Assembly: GCA_024734495.1 (NCBI GenBank)
Contig: JALMQS010000681.1
Span: 9,561,576-9,625,575 of the forward strand
Source of the DNA: Forficula auricularia
Taxonomy: Eukaryota; Arthropoda; Insecta; Dermaptera; Forficulidae
Reading direction: 5' to 3'
Length of the DNA: 64,000 bases
Shown: positions 24,165-34,039 of the stretch, in pieces
How positions within the stretch are numbered: position 1 is the stretch's first letter
How the letters are laid out: each line of letters starts with the position of its first letter
Notes under the pieces: generated by a model
Databases searched by the model: none
What the model was told of the DNA's origin: nothing
The model's input: the letters and a program-made list of their open reading frames with translations, nothing else
Made by a program: the position numbers and the translations under genes

Positions 24165-24232
24165 TTTTCATTAAATTGAAGGGTTGGTTTTATTATATTT
24201 GTCACAAAACCAACCCTTCAATTTAATGAAAA
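24165..24232. repeat. Perfect 27-bp inverted repeat (hairpin)
   Basis: TTTTCATTAAATTGAAGGG and onward through GTTGGTTTT (24165-24191) is mirrored exactly by AAAACCAACCCTTCAATTT to GAAAA (24206-24232), with a 14-base loop. It sits inside the Tc1-like element and may be a small independent fold-back insertion. Confidence 0.8.
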
Positions 24233-24314
24233 AATTAATTTAATGATAATTTGTAATTTATTAGAAATTTAAATATTTTTTCTAAAAAGTTTCATTTTTC
24301 CGCATTTAATGGGC

Positions 24315-24623
24315 CCTCTACACTATGGCCCAACGTGAGCCAAACATGTTGGGCATGTTGGCCACTATTAAAAAGAGTTAATTTGACGGTGCCTCGACAC
24401 AGTGATTCAAGAGTTGGGCCAATGTCTATGGCCTTCTGGAAACGACATCTAGCCACTGTTCACTTTCGTTGCGTAACATTGGCCCTCTTTGATATATCAA
24501 AAAAACCGCTCCGAAGGCCAACCATTGCCAATCTCATCGCCAGCGTCAACCATTGACCAATACAAGCCACACTACACATTGGCGTTGGCTTGAATTGGCC
24601 CAAGTTGGCTCATAGTGTAGAGG
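24315..24623. mobile_element. TIR element with a dense TTGGCC/GGCCAA motif array
   Basis: The terminal repeats are CCTCTACACTATGGCCCAAC (24315) and the inverted CCTCTACACTATGAGCCAAC (ending 24623): 13 identical bases and then partial match. The 309-bp interior contains at least eight copies of TTGGCC, TTGGGCC, GGCCAA or one-base variants on both strands, a layout seen in elements with arrayed transposase-binding sites. No clear target duplication was found, so the superfamily is open. Confidence 0.7.
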
Positions 24624-24889
24624 AGGAATTAAATAAATATAGAATGATAACCTAAGGAAATATATTATATTATTATTATTATATAGTATTTGAGAATGAA
24701 AATTACATTTAATAACTCGCAAGGAGGTGATTCTATTTCTTTGCTCGTGAGTGTAGATTACTTAACTTAAATCGATCACAAAGAGCTAGCTAGACCAAGG
24801 AAAATTTTGCAAAATATCCCCATGCGATTTTATTCGTTAATCACTCTGTATACTCTAATTTTATTCGTGTAGTTTTATACAATCTAAGC

Positions 24890-25154
24890 CAGTGGTCTTC
24901 AGACTCACATAAAGATTTTTCGGGGAACCCCATCCTACCCTTAGAAAAATATATCTTAAAATAATATCTAAATTAGAACAAAATGTTTGTGGTAGATACT
25001 CTATGTAAACACAACGAAAAGTATTATATTTTTAATTAAAAAAATTTAACATAAAATCAATGTAATTTACAAAATAATAGCATTAAATCGTGCTCCAGAT
25101 GTCACCTACCTGCAGAACCCCGGGGTTTCGGGGAACACAGTTTAAAGACCACTA
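24890..25154. mobile_element. Non-autonomous hAT element
   Basis: The ends are CAGTGGTCTTCAGACT (24890) and the inverted TAGTGGTCTTTAAACT (ending 25154). They are flanked by a perfect 8-bp duplication, ATCTAAGC at 24882-24889 and 25155-25162. It is 265 bp long with no transposase. The CAGTGG...CCACTR ends and 8-bp duplication are diagnostic for hAT. Confidence 0.9.
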
Positions 25155-25937
25155 ATCTAAGCATTTTGAATAAAATATGTTACTAATGAAAAATACTCAA
25201 GATTTTTTTGCTATAATCTAACTATAAAGCCTGAAATTTTTTTATCTGCATATAAGTATATCTTGTATTTAGATATTTTGAAAAAATTATTACTGTATCT
25301 AGATGTTTGGAAAATTTGTATCTGCATCTGTATCTAAATACATTTTCACAAGAGAATCTGTATCTCTACCTAGATGTTTTTAGAAACATATATTTAACAA
25401 CCCTGGCCTATATAGTACATACAACTTATGGCAAATTCGACGTTATATCCTCAACAATATTTTTTTATTTTTATTAATATTTAAATTAGGGGTGAATACA
25501 AAGCTCTCGGGACTAAAATCAATCTCAAATAAATAAAAAAATATTGAAACTAAGCAGAAAACGTAATCTTTAATATATTCCTTATGAATTAATATTTTAA
25601 ATTGTTCCGGTAAGAATAAGGGCACATCCGCATTCTCTCCTTCACATTAATTTATTTAAGTGAATGATTGCCGTAATGATCAAAAGGCACGAACCGACTA
25701 AGTTTCTGCTCTTTTGACTTTTAAGCCGCTTCCACTACAGCACTTGTCCTCTCATTTTATTCATTAAAAATTTTATATTTAGGGGGAGAGGGTGATTTAT
25801 GAATAAAAGAGAAGGGGGGTAATATTCGGCCTTGCTGATAATGTGAATCTCCCCTTCAGCTCGAATTGAGCATAGTACATTGCTGATATACTTATAAATC
25901 TTATAAATACAAACACTTGTAACAAAGATTTTTGTGT
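25155..25937. other. No gene seen
   Basis: This is AT-rich spacer. Near 25260-25370 the phrase TATCT(G/A)(C/T)ATCTAGATGTTT recurs loosely, a possible degenerate short-period repeat. Confidence 0.4.
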
Positions 25938-26560
25938 GAAAATGATGAGAGAAGGAGTTACACTAAAAAGGTCCATCCCCTAAAGGCCTGGGTTGGACCC
26001 TCCATCGTGAAAAGAAGAAGAAGAGGGGATTTTATGGGCTGAGCAGGGGTCGAAGGTATCTGTGGATACAGGTCTTAAACAGCTTAAGGTTGTAAGCCGC
26101 GGGGAAGACGGTGGCTGAGTTCCAGTCTCTGGAGGTAGGGATAAAAGAGTTGGCTAAAGCGCTTGTTCGATTTTTGTCCAATTTGACGGCGAAGGGGTGA
26201 TGAGCGTTCGAAAACAGCGTGTTTCTCGTAAAGAGCGCTTTAGGGAGGATAATTGATTTCAGCTCGACTGAACAGACACCATGATAGTATCTGTAGTACA
26301 GGGAAAGGCCAGAAACGCATCTTCGGTGAACCAGGGAGTCGAGTGAGTTAGTTAGGGCCGGGACCCCTATTAGTTTAATTGCTCGTTGCTGAATCACATC
26401 CAGTGTGACAAGAGAATGCTTGGAGGCCCCCCTCCACAGATGAGAGTCATATTCGAGACAGGGACGAATTTGAGCTTTATACAGTGTAAGAAGTTGACTG
26501 GGAGTAAAATAGCGTCTAGACCTAAATAGGAGACCAAGCTAAGTATGAATGCGAAGCTGT
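25938..26560 (-). mobile_element. LINE 3' end, 5'-truncated (family of the 34-kb element)
   Basis: On the minus strand the frame reads YKAQIRPCLEYDSHLWRGAS, then a 121-residue open stretch ending in KTCIHRYLRPLLSP. These match the C-terminus of the LINE at 34528-36188. The 3' end carries the shared tail CACGATGGAGGGTCCAACC and CCTTTAGGGGATGGACC (read on the minus strand), also found at 58684 and 61757. It contains no catalytic motifs. Confidence 0.85.
26032..26397 (-). pseudogene. LINE ORF2 C-terminal remnant
   Basis: This open frame of 121 residues starts at an internal methionine. It includes the recurring family block LSLYYRYYHGVCSVELKSI and the terminal HRYLRPLLSP. It is the far C-terminal part of a reverse-transcriptase polyprotein, without the polymerase core or endonuclease. 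It is an inactive retrotransposon tail, not a host gene. Upstream sequence to about 26560 continues in the same frame. Confidence 0.8.
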
Positions 26561-26603
26561 ACCTGATTGTTGATATTTTTAGAAGATTTAAGTGTATTTA
26601 ATT

Positions 26604-26985
26604 ATGTACTCAAAAGCGAGAGAAATGAATATAAATACTAGTTTCTTGCCAAACTAGATGCAATTACGAAGAGAGCAATAAAACTAAGAGAGAATACCCT
26701 ATCATATCTAACACATTCAACTCGTTGGCTCGGCATAGAACCGTTTCTGCCCTATCCCGGTAGTATATGGTGTTTATTCCGTCGAGTTGAAATCATGTAC
26801 TCAAAAGCGAGAGAAATGAATATAAATACTAGTATCTTGCCAAACTAGATGCAATTAGGAAGAGAGCAATAAAACTAAGAGAGAATACCCTGTCATATCT
26901 AACACATTCGACTCCCTGGCTCAGCATAGAACCGTTTCTGCCCTATCCCTGTAGTATATGGTGTTTGTTCCGTCGAGTTGAAATC
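26604..26985 (+). repeat. Two tandem 191-bp units
   Basis: ATGTACTCAAAAGCGAGAGA begins at 26604 and again at 26795, each followed by about 190 nearly identical bases ending GTCGAGTTGAAATCA. Few differences separate the units, so the duplication is recent compared with the decay of the LINE that contains it. Confidence 0.9.
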
Positions 26986-27215
26986 AATAAGAAACACGTT
27001 TTCGAACGGACAGCACGCTACCAAATTGGATACGAATCACACAAATCGTTTGTTTATCCCTATGACCTCTAGAAATTCGATCCCTGCCACCGTCTTCTCC
27101 GCGACCTATAACGTTCAGCTATTTAAGATCCGCATCCGCAGATACCTTAGATTCCTAGCCAGCCCATAAAATCTCTTCCTTCTTTTCTTCTTGTCACAAT
27201 GGGGGGAAGGGGAAT
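26604..27215 (+). mobile_element. LINE 3' end with internal 191-bp tandem duplication
   Basis: It is the same family as the adjacent minus-strand copy but on the plus strand, so the two lie head to head about 44 bp apart. The sequence is degenerate (LDAITKRAIKLRENT corresponds to LDAIQKRAVRLIDDS). It ends in KIRIRRYLRFLASP and the family 3' tail near 27180. Confidence 0.8.
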
Positions 27216-27394
27216 CCAGGTGTAAAAACAAAACAAAAACAAAACTGGAGATTGTCATAATCACATTCACCTTAATGTGGTCATTGTCATAAAATATTTT
27301 CATTACAGAACTTATATAGTATACAATTTTAGATTGTAGTTCTAAAAAATAATAACTTTGTGAAACTGCTCAAAATTAAGGAAATATGTATTAG

Positions 27395-27490
27395 TTATTT
27401 GAAGGAGACCATAAGCGAGTGTGTCTTCTGTTGGAAATTCACTCCCTTATTGTCTCCTTCAATTTATCAAAATTCTGCTACTCTCGGCAA
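27395..27490. repeat. Short derivative of the 1510 fold-back family
   Basis: TTGAAGGAGACCATAAGCGAG, GTGTGTCTTCTGTTGGAA, TTGTCTCCTTCAATTTATCA and TGCTACTCTCGGC match blocks at 1534-1576 and 1700-1735. The hammerhead-bearing centre is missing. Confidence 0.65.
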
Positions 27491-27759
27491 AAACTTTCAA
27501 TTTATTAGTTATTTGCTTAATGAACCTAATTAAATATTAAATCGACACTTTAATTACTAGGCATTAGTTAATTTGAAAAATATATAATTTAAATAAGTAG
27601 ATTAAATTTCTAGTTGTGTTCCACATACTAATAAGAATCTTAAAGTCGATTTAAATGCTTCCTACATCCGATTCTCAGTTATCTCGAATCGAGAATTGGT
27701 TCCTTCAACATTTCAGGAATCCTAATGAGAGGTGTGTTTATAAATAAACAGCCGATAAT

Positions 27760-28125
27760 CTCCCATGAATGATGGCCTGATGGTGTTGCTGCGATTTTCG
27801 TTGGCGCCGACCAAACGCCGTCGAAGAGAGTCCCGAATTAACCACTGCCCCGTTCCCCCTCTTCAGTTTTCTGTTCGTCTGCATTCTGGAGGCAACAGTT
27901 TTTTTTCTTTCCCTTTCATCCCTCCTCCCTTGACTGGATGCTCGCCTCGGGCTTAGGCTTCAGGACGTTCGACGGAAGTCCTCCTGCAGTCGGATGCGGG
28001 GCGGACGGGTTGCCTGGTGTATTCTGTATTATACAGGCCGGATTGACTACCAAGTGTGTGTTTACAAAGCGGCTTCTTAAAGGATACCAGCTGGATGTTT
28101 TATTTTTTATCATTACAATCCCGAG
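27760..28125 (+). promoter_or_regulatory. CpG-rich patch ending in a splice-donor-like site; possible alternative promoter or first exon
   Basis: Two CpG-dense blocks (27789-27835 and 27940-28010) stand out from AT-rich surroundings. The patch ends ATCCCGAG followed by GTAAGA at 28126, a good donor. Open frames here (62-65 residues on both strands) show no recognised domain. It may be an alternative start for the formin gene or unrelated regulatory DNA, which is inference. No TATA box or other core promoter motif is convincing. Confidence 0.35.
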
Positions 28126-30500
28126 GTAAGATTTTCATTTTATTTGTCCAGAGCATTAAATTCACTAGAAAAATTTCATTTTTTTTTTGTGTCCTTAATC
28201 GTGTCTAGAAATTTCTGAACTGTGAAGAAAAATTATTTTTCAAGCATGACTCTTTATAGTTCCGTTCAAAAAATGGGACCTTATTATTAGTTTGTCTGAC
28301 TGTCAGAGCGTCAGAACATAGTAGTTCTTATTTTTAAGCTTAATAAGATACAACTTTGAAATTCAGAAGTTATGTACATTATTTACACTAAAATCCTAAA
28401 TCTTAGTAAAATTCTAATTTATTGATTGCTTTGGGGAGGGTCGACTTTTCTGTGGGCTCAAACATAAAATGTATTTTTTTTACCATAAGTTATAAGTATC
28501 AGGCCAACATTTTTTTAATTTAATTTCTGTTAATAGGTGATTTTTGTACCTATTGGCGTTCAGAAATAGCTTAAGTTAAGATTAAGAAAAAATTCTATAA
28601 CTTCACTCATTCTTCCCTTGACACAGAGGAGAATAAATTTGATATCTCAAGTATTTTGGGAGATTCAAAGTATAGAATTCTCGGTATGTGGTTCGATTCT
28701 TACTTTCAGTTTGTCTGCATTCTGATAACCATTAAATAAGGACAAAATGTCATACAAAGCTCGTTCTTGGGCCAATATATGAGTACATTAGTTACTTTAA
28801 TTCGACCCGTCCAGTAATCTGACACTCGGTCTTGTATACTACCTTGTATTATGTGATGAATAGTTTCTCCAAGTTGGTGTATGGATTTAATAAACAAAAT
28901 GATTTGCTATTTAATTATATTTATGGTATTATTCAAAATCTAACAATACGCTAGTCTTCAGAAACCATTCAGAGACTTTATAGTATTTCACAAAAAAATA
29001 ACTGATGAGACATTGGGTTTTCTTGTTTTAAAACTTAAGGGTGAAAAAAAAAATAGAAAATCTAAATAGTTGTTAACCAACGAGTCTAACTAAAGAGCTA
29101 AAATTTGGCGCATAAGTTTGTATTTATAAAATGTTTCTCTTTGTTGAATTTAAGCTCAAAACGTTGCCTGAAAAAATGGTCAAATCAATAAGTTTACGGA
29201 ACGTGTATAAACTCTTGAAAAAGTTTACTCTTATTTTACTTTATTTCCAATTAAATTGGAAAATATTATGCGAATTAGGAAACTCTAGATGGCTAATGAA
29301 CAGTAAAATACTAGACTGGGTAATATTTTAAAGATTTTTCGAATCTATGATCAGCTGGTTTGGAATAGGCAGCTTCGAAATGTAACACGATCTTGTCTTT
29401 CTGTAATTACGAATAAAAATCGTAAAAGGCCCTTTACATTTAGTTGAGTTTTTTTTTATGTTCTTTCAGAGATTTATATAAAAAACTGTTAATATAGTGA
29501 TAATACACCGAGCTAGCTCGCCTGGCGACCGGAGTAATGAATACACTCAAAACTTTTTAATAGGAATTAATTTCACTTCTTTCTTTCATTCTGAATCAGC
29601 GGACTTGCAAATCGACTAGTCCCGACTAAAGTTTTAATGCAAGATAACATGAGTAAAAATTTGCATGCATTTTTTTATATTTATTCGTGTTTAGAAACGA
29701 GATGTCGGTGGGTGTTAATTCAAATACATAACTATAATTTTAATTCATATTACTCGCTGACAAAAACCTTCAAATTTGACTCGCAATTGTCAACTCTATA
29801 CATCTTTAAGGAACCTTAGACCCGTGAGCTAGAATCGCACTTTTTAAATATTTTTTGCATACCATAAAACAGAAAATATAACTTTCACAATTGTGACTTA
29901 TTAAACCTCATAGGGAAGATAAATAATTAAAATATTAAGTCTATTCAGTATTCACTCAAAAAAATATATATTTGTATAGAATATAAAGAGAAATATGTTT
30001 AATAAGTGTGTGTGTTCTCTTAAATGTCCCGATGACATATGCCCAATGAACTGTCAAAGGGGATGATGTTCCAGCTGAATTTTTTCTAAATATAGTTTTG
30101 TTTACATTTTATGATATATTTATCATTCGGATGAGTTCTCGCTGTTGAAAGTTCTGTTAATCATAATTATCTCGCTCAATTCTTTTCAACCATTGGAATT
30201 CCAATTAAAACGTCTAATCTAATAAACATTTCAGGTGTGATGTTATGATTGCTTCTTTTTCATCTTATTCAATTTATTTTTATTTTTTATTGTAAAACAA
30301 AAAGGACTAAACCAAGTAAATAAATAATAAATTACTCTCGAATTTACGCTGAAAGCTATGCATTCAGATTTGTTTCTAGAAATAGAAAATATAACGAATT
30401 TATTTAATAGATTCAAAATACTTAATTAAAATAGAAGGAACATTCTATCTCAAAACATTATTTTGATCATTTAATTTACTATATTTATAGGGAAATAAGC
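28126..30500. other. No gene seen
   Basis: AT-rich. A short motif near 29520-29550 (CCTGGCGACCGGAGTAATGAAT) resembles the one at 12550. No ORF has recognisable content. Confidence 0.4.
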
Positions 30501-31094
30501 ATTGGCGTAGTTAGGGAGTTTTCCTAGAGAGGAGGGGGGCGCAAGCTGATTAGCCACCACAAGGTTTCAATATCGGTAATCCGATTAGAGATGAACTAAC
30601 TTTTTAGTAGAATTGACAAATTTTGGAAGTAACGAAATAATTTAATGAGAAATACTCTAAATCTCTAATCTCCTCTAAAATGTTTTCTATAACCCATTCG
30701 TTGACTGGACTATATAAGATTAGTTAAAGACAAAAAATACGCTATTTATTTTGATATTAAAGCATGCATATCCTCCCATTTACTAAAAAAATTAAAAAAA
30801 TTTTGTACCATCAAAAAAAGTATTTGTTCTCTATAATTTTTAGCCACTTTTACATTTCGAAGATATTTTAAAATTCCATAAATATAAAATTTCATTCATT
30901 GATGAAAATAATTAATTTAGAGAAACTCGAAACAATCTAAAGAAAAATTATTATGCTTCTACAAACTAGGGAGAGAAAAAAAATGAAAATAATTAAATAT
31001 TTGAAGAATTAGAAAAAATACATTTTTTTTCTTTGGTCATTTAAAAATTAATGTATAGGATTGCAGGAAAATGGGGTCGCCAACTCCCTACGCC
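30501..31094. mobile_element. Possible TIR element
   Basis: ATTGGCGTAGTTAGGGAGTT at 30501 is roughly mirrored by CAACTCCCTACGCCAT ending at 31096. The target duplication is unclear. An internal block (CTCCTCTAAAATGTTTTCTATAACCCATTCG, 30670-30700) recurs at 33600-33632, so a related element may lie there. Confidence 0.45.
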
Positions 31095-31146
31095 ATAATA
31101 AAGTTTTCGTGAGAATATAATTTAAATCGCAGTAAACTGCAACGGA

Positions 31147-31206
31147 TAGTTGCTAGACTTTATCTATAGTCGTTTTAAAATCCATGCTTTGCTATAGATA
31201 AAGTAG
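31147..31206. repeat. Small imperfect hairpin
   Basis: GACTTTATCTATAG (about 31155) faces CTATAGATAAAGTA (about 31192), with a loop of roughly 24 bases. Confidence 0.55.
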
Positions 31207-32179
31207 TCAAAAATTATAGTAAATATAGAATCTCAAAATTGAGTATGTTGGCTACATCTCAATTATTCAATCCTTTATATCTCAATAGTTAGTTTTATCA
31301 AATTATCTTTTATTTAATGAAATATAAAGCATTTTATTCTGAATAAAATGACACCTTAATTTTGAAAATCGGTTTACAATTAATCGAGTTATGATGTTTT
31401 TTTATTGTCATTATTATAGGTTAGTCATAGTTAATTGGATGAGATGAAATCGGCCATCATCGAATTTTTGAATATTTGAATTTAAACTTTATTCATTTTC
31501 CAATGCTGCCATCTTACATCGATTTGTTCAACTCGCTTGACAAATTAATTGTGAAAATTCAAACAATAGGTGTTTGGAATCCAGCACCATCTTTTTTTCA
31601 TTTACTTAAGAATAACTAACCATAACTAAAACCACCATAACTCGGTTAATAATTAACGAACTTGCAGATGTCATTTTGTTTATAAATGAATTATTAAAAT
31701 TTTATTAAATATAAGATAATTTTAAAAACTAACAATTATTGATAAATAAAGAATTAAAATTGTCAGGGCCACCATTTTAAAAATTTAAGCCTGTATTCAC
31801 TGTAATTTTTCCTTTATTAGCGAGAATGTGCCTACTTACTGAAAAATATTTTGGGATATACATATCAGATGAAAGAAACAAGGAAAGTTCGACATTTTTT
31901 ATTAATTTTAATCCTCAAATTTGAAAATTAAATGCAAAGAACGGTTTTTTGTCTCTGTTATTTGTCGCTTTTAAGCATGATAAGTATTAAATAAAATAAG
32001 TTATATTCATTTTAAAAATGTACTAATTTAATTGTTGCATTTAATTTTTATTAAATTTAAAAATTTATTAGCTAGTCTTAAAAAAGTACAAATTTAAAAA
32101 TTAGATGACATAATATTAATTTAAAATAATATTGAAGTAGTTTTTGGAGTCGGGCTGATAAGTGAATTGAGTGGATATT

Positions 32180-32240
32180 GATGAGGAACTCAGGGTTTTG
32201 AAGAAGGAGGGAATATCCCACCGAAACCTAGGTTTTTGGA
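32180..32240 (+). ncRNA. Decayed hammerhead-like motif
   Basis: TTGAAGA, then AGGAGGGAATATCCCACC and GAAACC (about 32198-32230), corresponds to the CTGAAGA / GGAGG...CCTCC / GAAAC motif at 7968 with several changes. It lies in a wider relic with no clear partner arm. Confidence 0.45.
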
Positions 32241-34039
32241 TAAAAAATATAGCTTAAATTATCTCTCTTTTTCTGAATTGCGTCATCAATATACACTTAA
32301 TTTAAAATATTGCTCACAAATTTGACCAACGATTTAGTCAGGGAAATTTATATATAATCCAGATACCCTCATCACGAAATGAAATTGTTTTTTAACTTTT
32401 AAAAATTTAATTTAATTTAATGTGATAAATCAATTTGCCTTAATTTTTATATAAAATGAAAAATATTAGATGATAAATCTGCTCAAAATCCACCATTTAA
32501 TGGAAAAAAATTTTCAATCTCGTTCCCTTTATTTATTATAAATGTTGCTTATACTCATTTCAATTTAATTACTCTCAAAGCTATTTATATTATAGGAGTA
32601 TTATATGGATCATTTCCTGTCAGGGAAATTCTGGATATCTATAAATCTAAGACTTTTATCAAAAAAGTGGTCCAAGTAAACGTTCAAGTCAATAAAATTT
32701 CCTAGAGAATGAGATAGAAATCAAGTTTTTAAGATCAGTGCTTTTCATTTTATCAAGGGAAAACTGAGATTTTTTGCAAAAAATTGCAGTTATTCAAAAT
32801 TTCAACCTAATTGTGGCAAGGTTTCCATTATCCAATTAAGATTCAACTTTGTTTAAATTGTAGAAAATTTAATCTAGTTTAAAAATGTATGGAATGGTCT
32901 TTGTCAAAAGCGTGCTCCATCATGTTCAAAATAGGAAAAAATCGAAAAAAGTGCGAGTTTTTGGGTTAAAAGTCCGAAAATTTCGAGGTTCTTCGGCCAC
33001 CAAAAGTTGTCCCCCCATACTTTCAAGGTCGCAAACTTAGATTTGGCATACCATACCAAACGATCCTAGAAAAAAATATTTTCCCGCAATTAATGTAAGC
33101 TGAAGCCCCCCTACATCTGAGGTATTGCGGGGTTTTCTAACAAAATGTATAAATCGACCTGAAATTTTTAAATTGCTATAACTCCAGACGATTTGAAAAT
33201 TAAATCATAAATGTATATATCATTTTAAAGCAAATTGAATGGTCTACAACTTCTTTTCTGAGAACTTTTACTGTAAAACGAAAGGCTGAGGTGATAGAGA
33301 CAAAAGTTTGACGATAAATATAGGAATTTTTTTTTTTCATATATAAAAGATATTCGCGGGCGAATATCTCAAAAATCATAAGAAATAGAGGCAATCTTAT
33401 AGTAAATATTATAAGCTTTTATTTTGCTAAGTTTGACTTTTTCCCTATGACCCACCGTTTTTGAGATATAAGCAAAAAACAAAAAAAAAACGGGACATTT
33501 CCACCCCCCCTTCCACTCCCTAAGCCCGGTAGCTAGGACTGGGGACTTTTAGTATTTTTACCTCCTAACTAGCCCAAACACATTCCATAAGAAAAATGTC
33601 CTCCTCTAAAATATTTTCTATAACCCATTCGTTGACTGGGCTATAGTGATGCCTCGTAATAATGAAGTTTCGATTTCTCTAAAGGGGGGGGAGGCACTTC
33701 CCCCTTTGCCCACCCTTTAACTATACCCATGGAAATGAAATATTTAGTAGGTACTTTGAATTTTAATCATTATAAATTGGATAACTTTAAAATATTTCAT
33801 TGCCAAAAGCAGAATTGTCAAGTCGTGCTGGAAAAATTAGTGTTTTGATTAGTTTTTTCAGAATATCGATTTTAAAAGTATTTTGAGTAAACAATTAAGG
33901 AGTAAATGCCTAAAAAGTGTGTTATCCCTGAAATTTCTTTATATCCTCTATTTCTTCTTCAACACTTTCTTGAATCAATATCATAAAAATCAGTCTTATA
34001 TCAGTCTTAAATAAATGAAAGCAACTTTATGTCTGTAGC
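32241..34039. other. Unclassified repeat-like DNA
   Basis: From about 32885 to 33735 the sequence has runs typical of an old dispersed repeat (CCCCCC runs, a shared block at 33600-33632, and an end CCCACCCTTTAACTATACCCATGG near 33708-33731). No matching terminal repeat was identified. No gene is seen. Confidence 0.4.

Larger units (their letters stand above)
24081..24753. mobile_element. Tc1-like non-autonomous element with nested insertions
   Basis: The ends are CACTCACGAGCAAAGAAATGG (24081) and its inverted match CACTCACGAGCAAAGAAATAG (ending 24753). They are flanked by TA at 24079-24080 and 24754-24755, the classic Tc1/mariner target duplication. The CGAGCAAAGAAAT-type ends resemble Tc1-family termini. 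There is no transposase frame. The interior carries a separate hairpin (24165-24232) and another TIR element (24315-24623). Confidence 0.8.
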
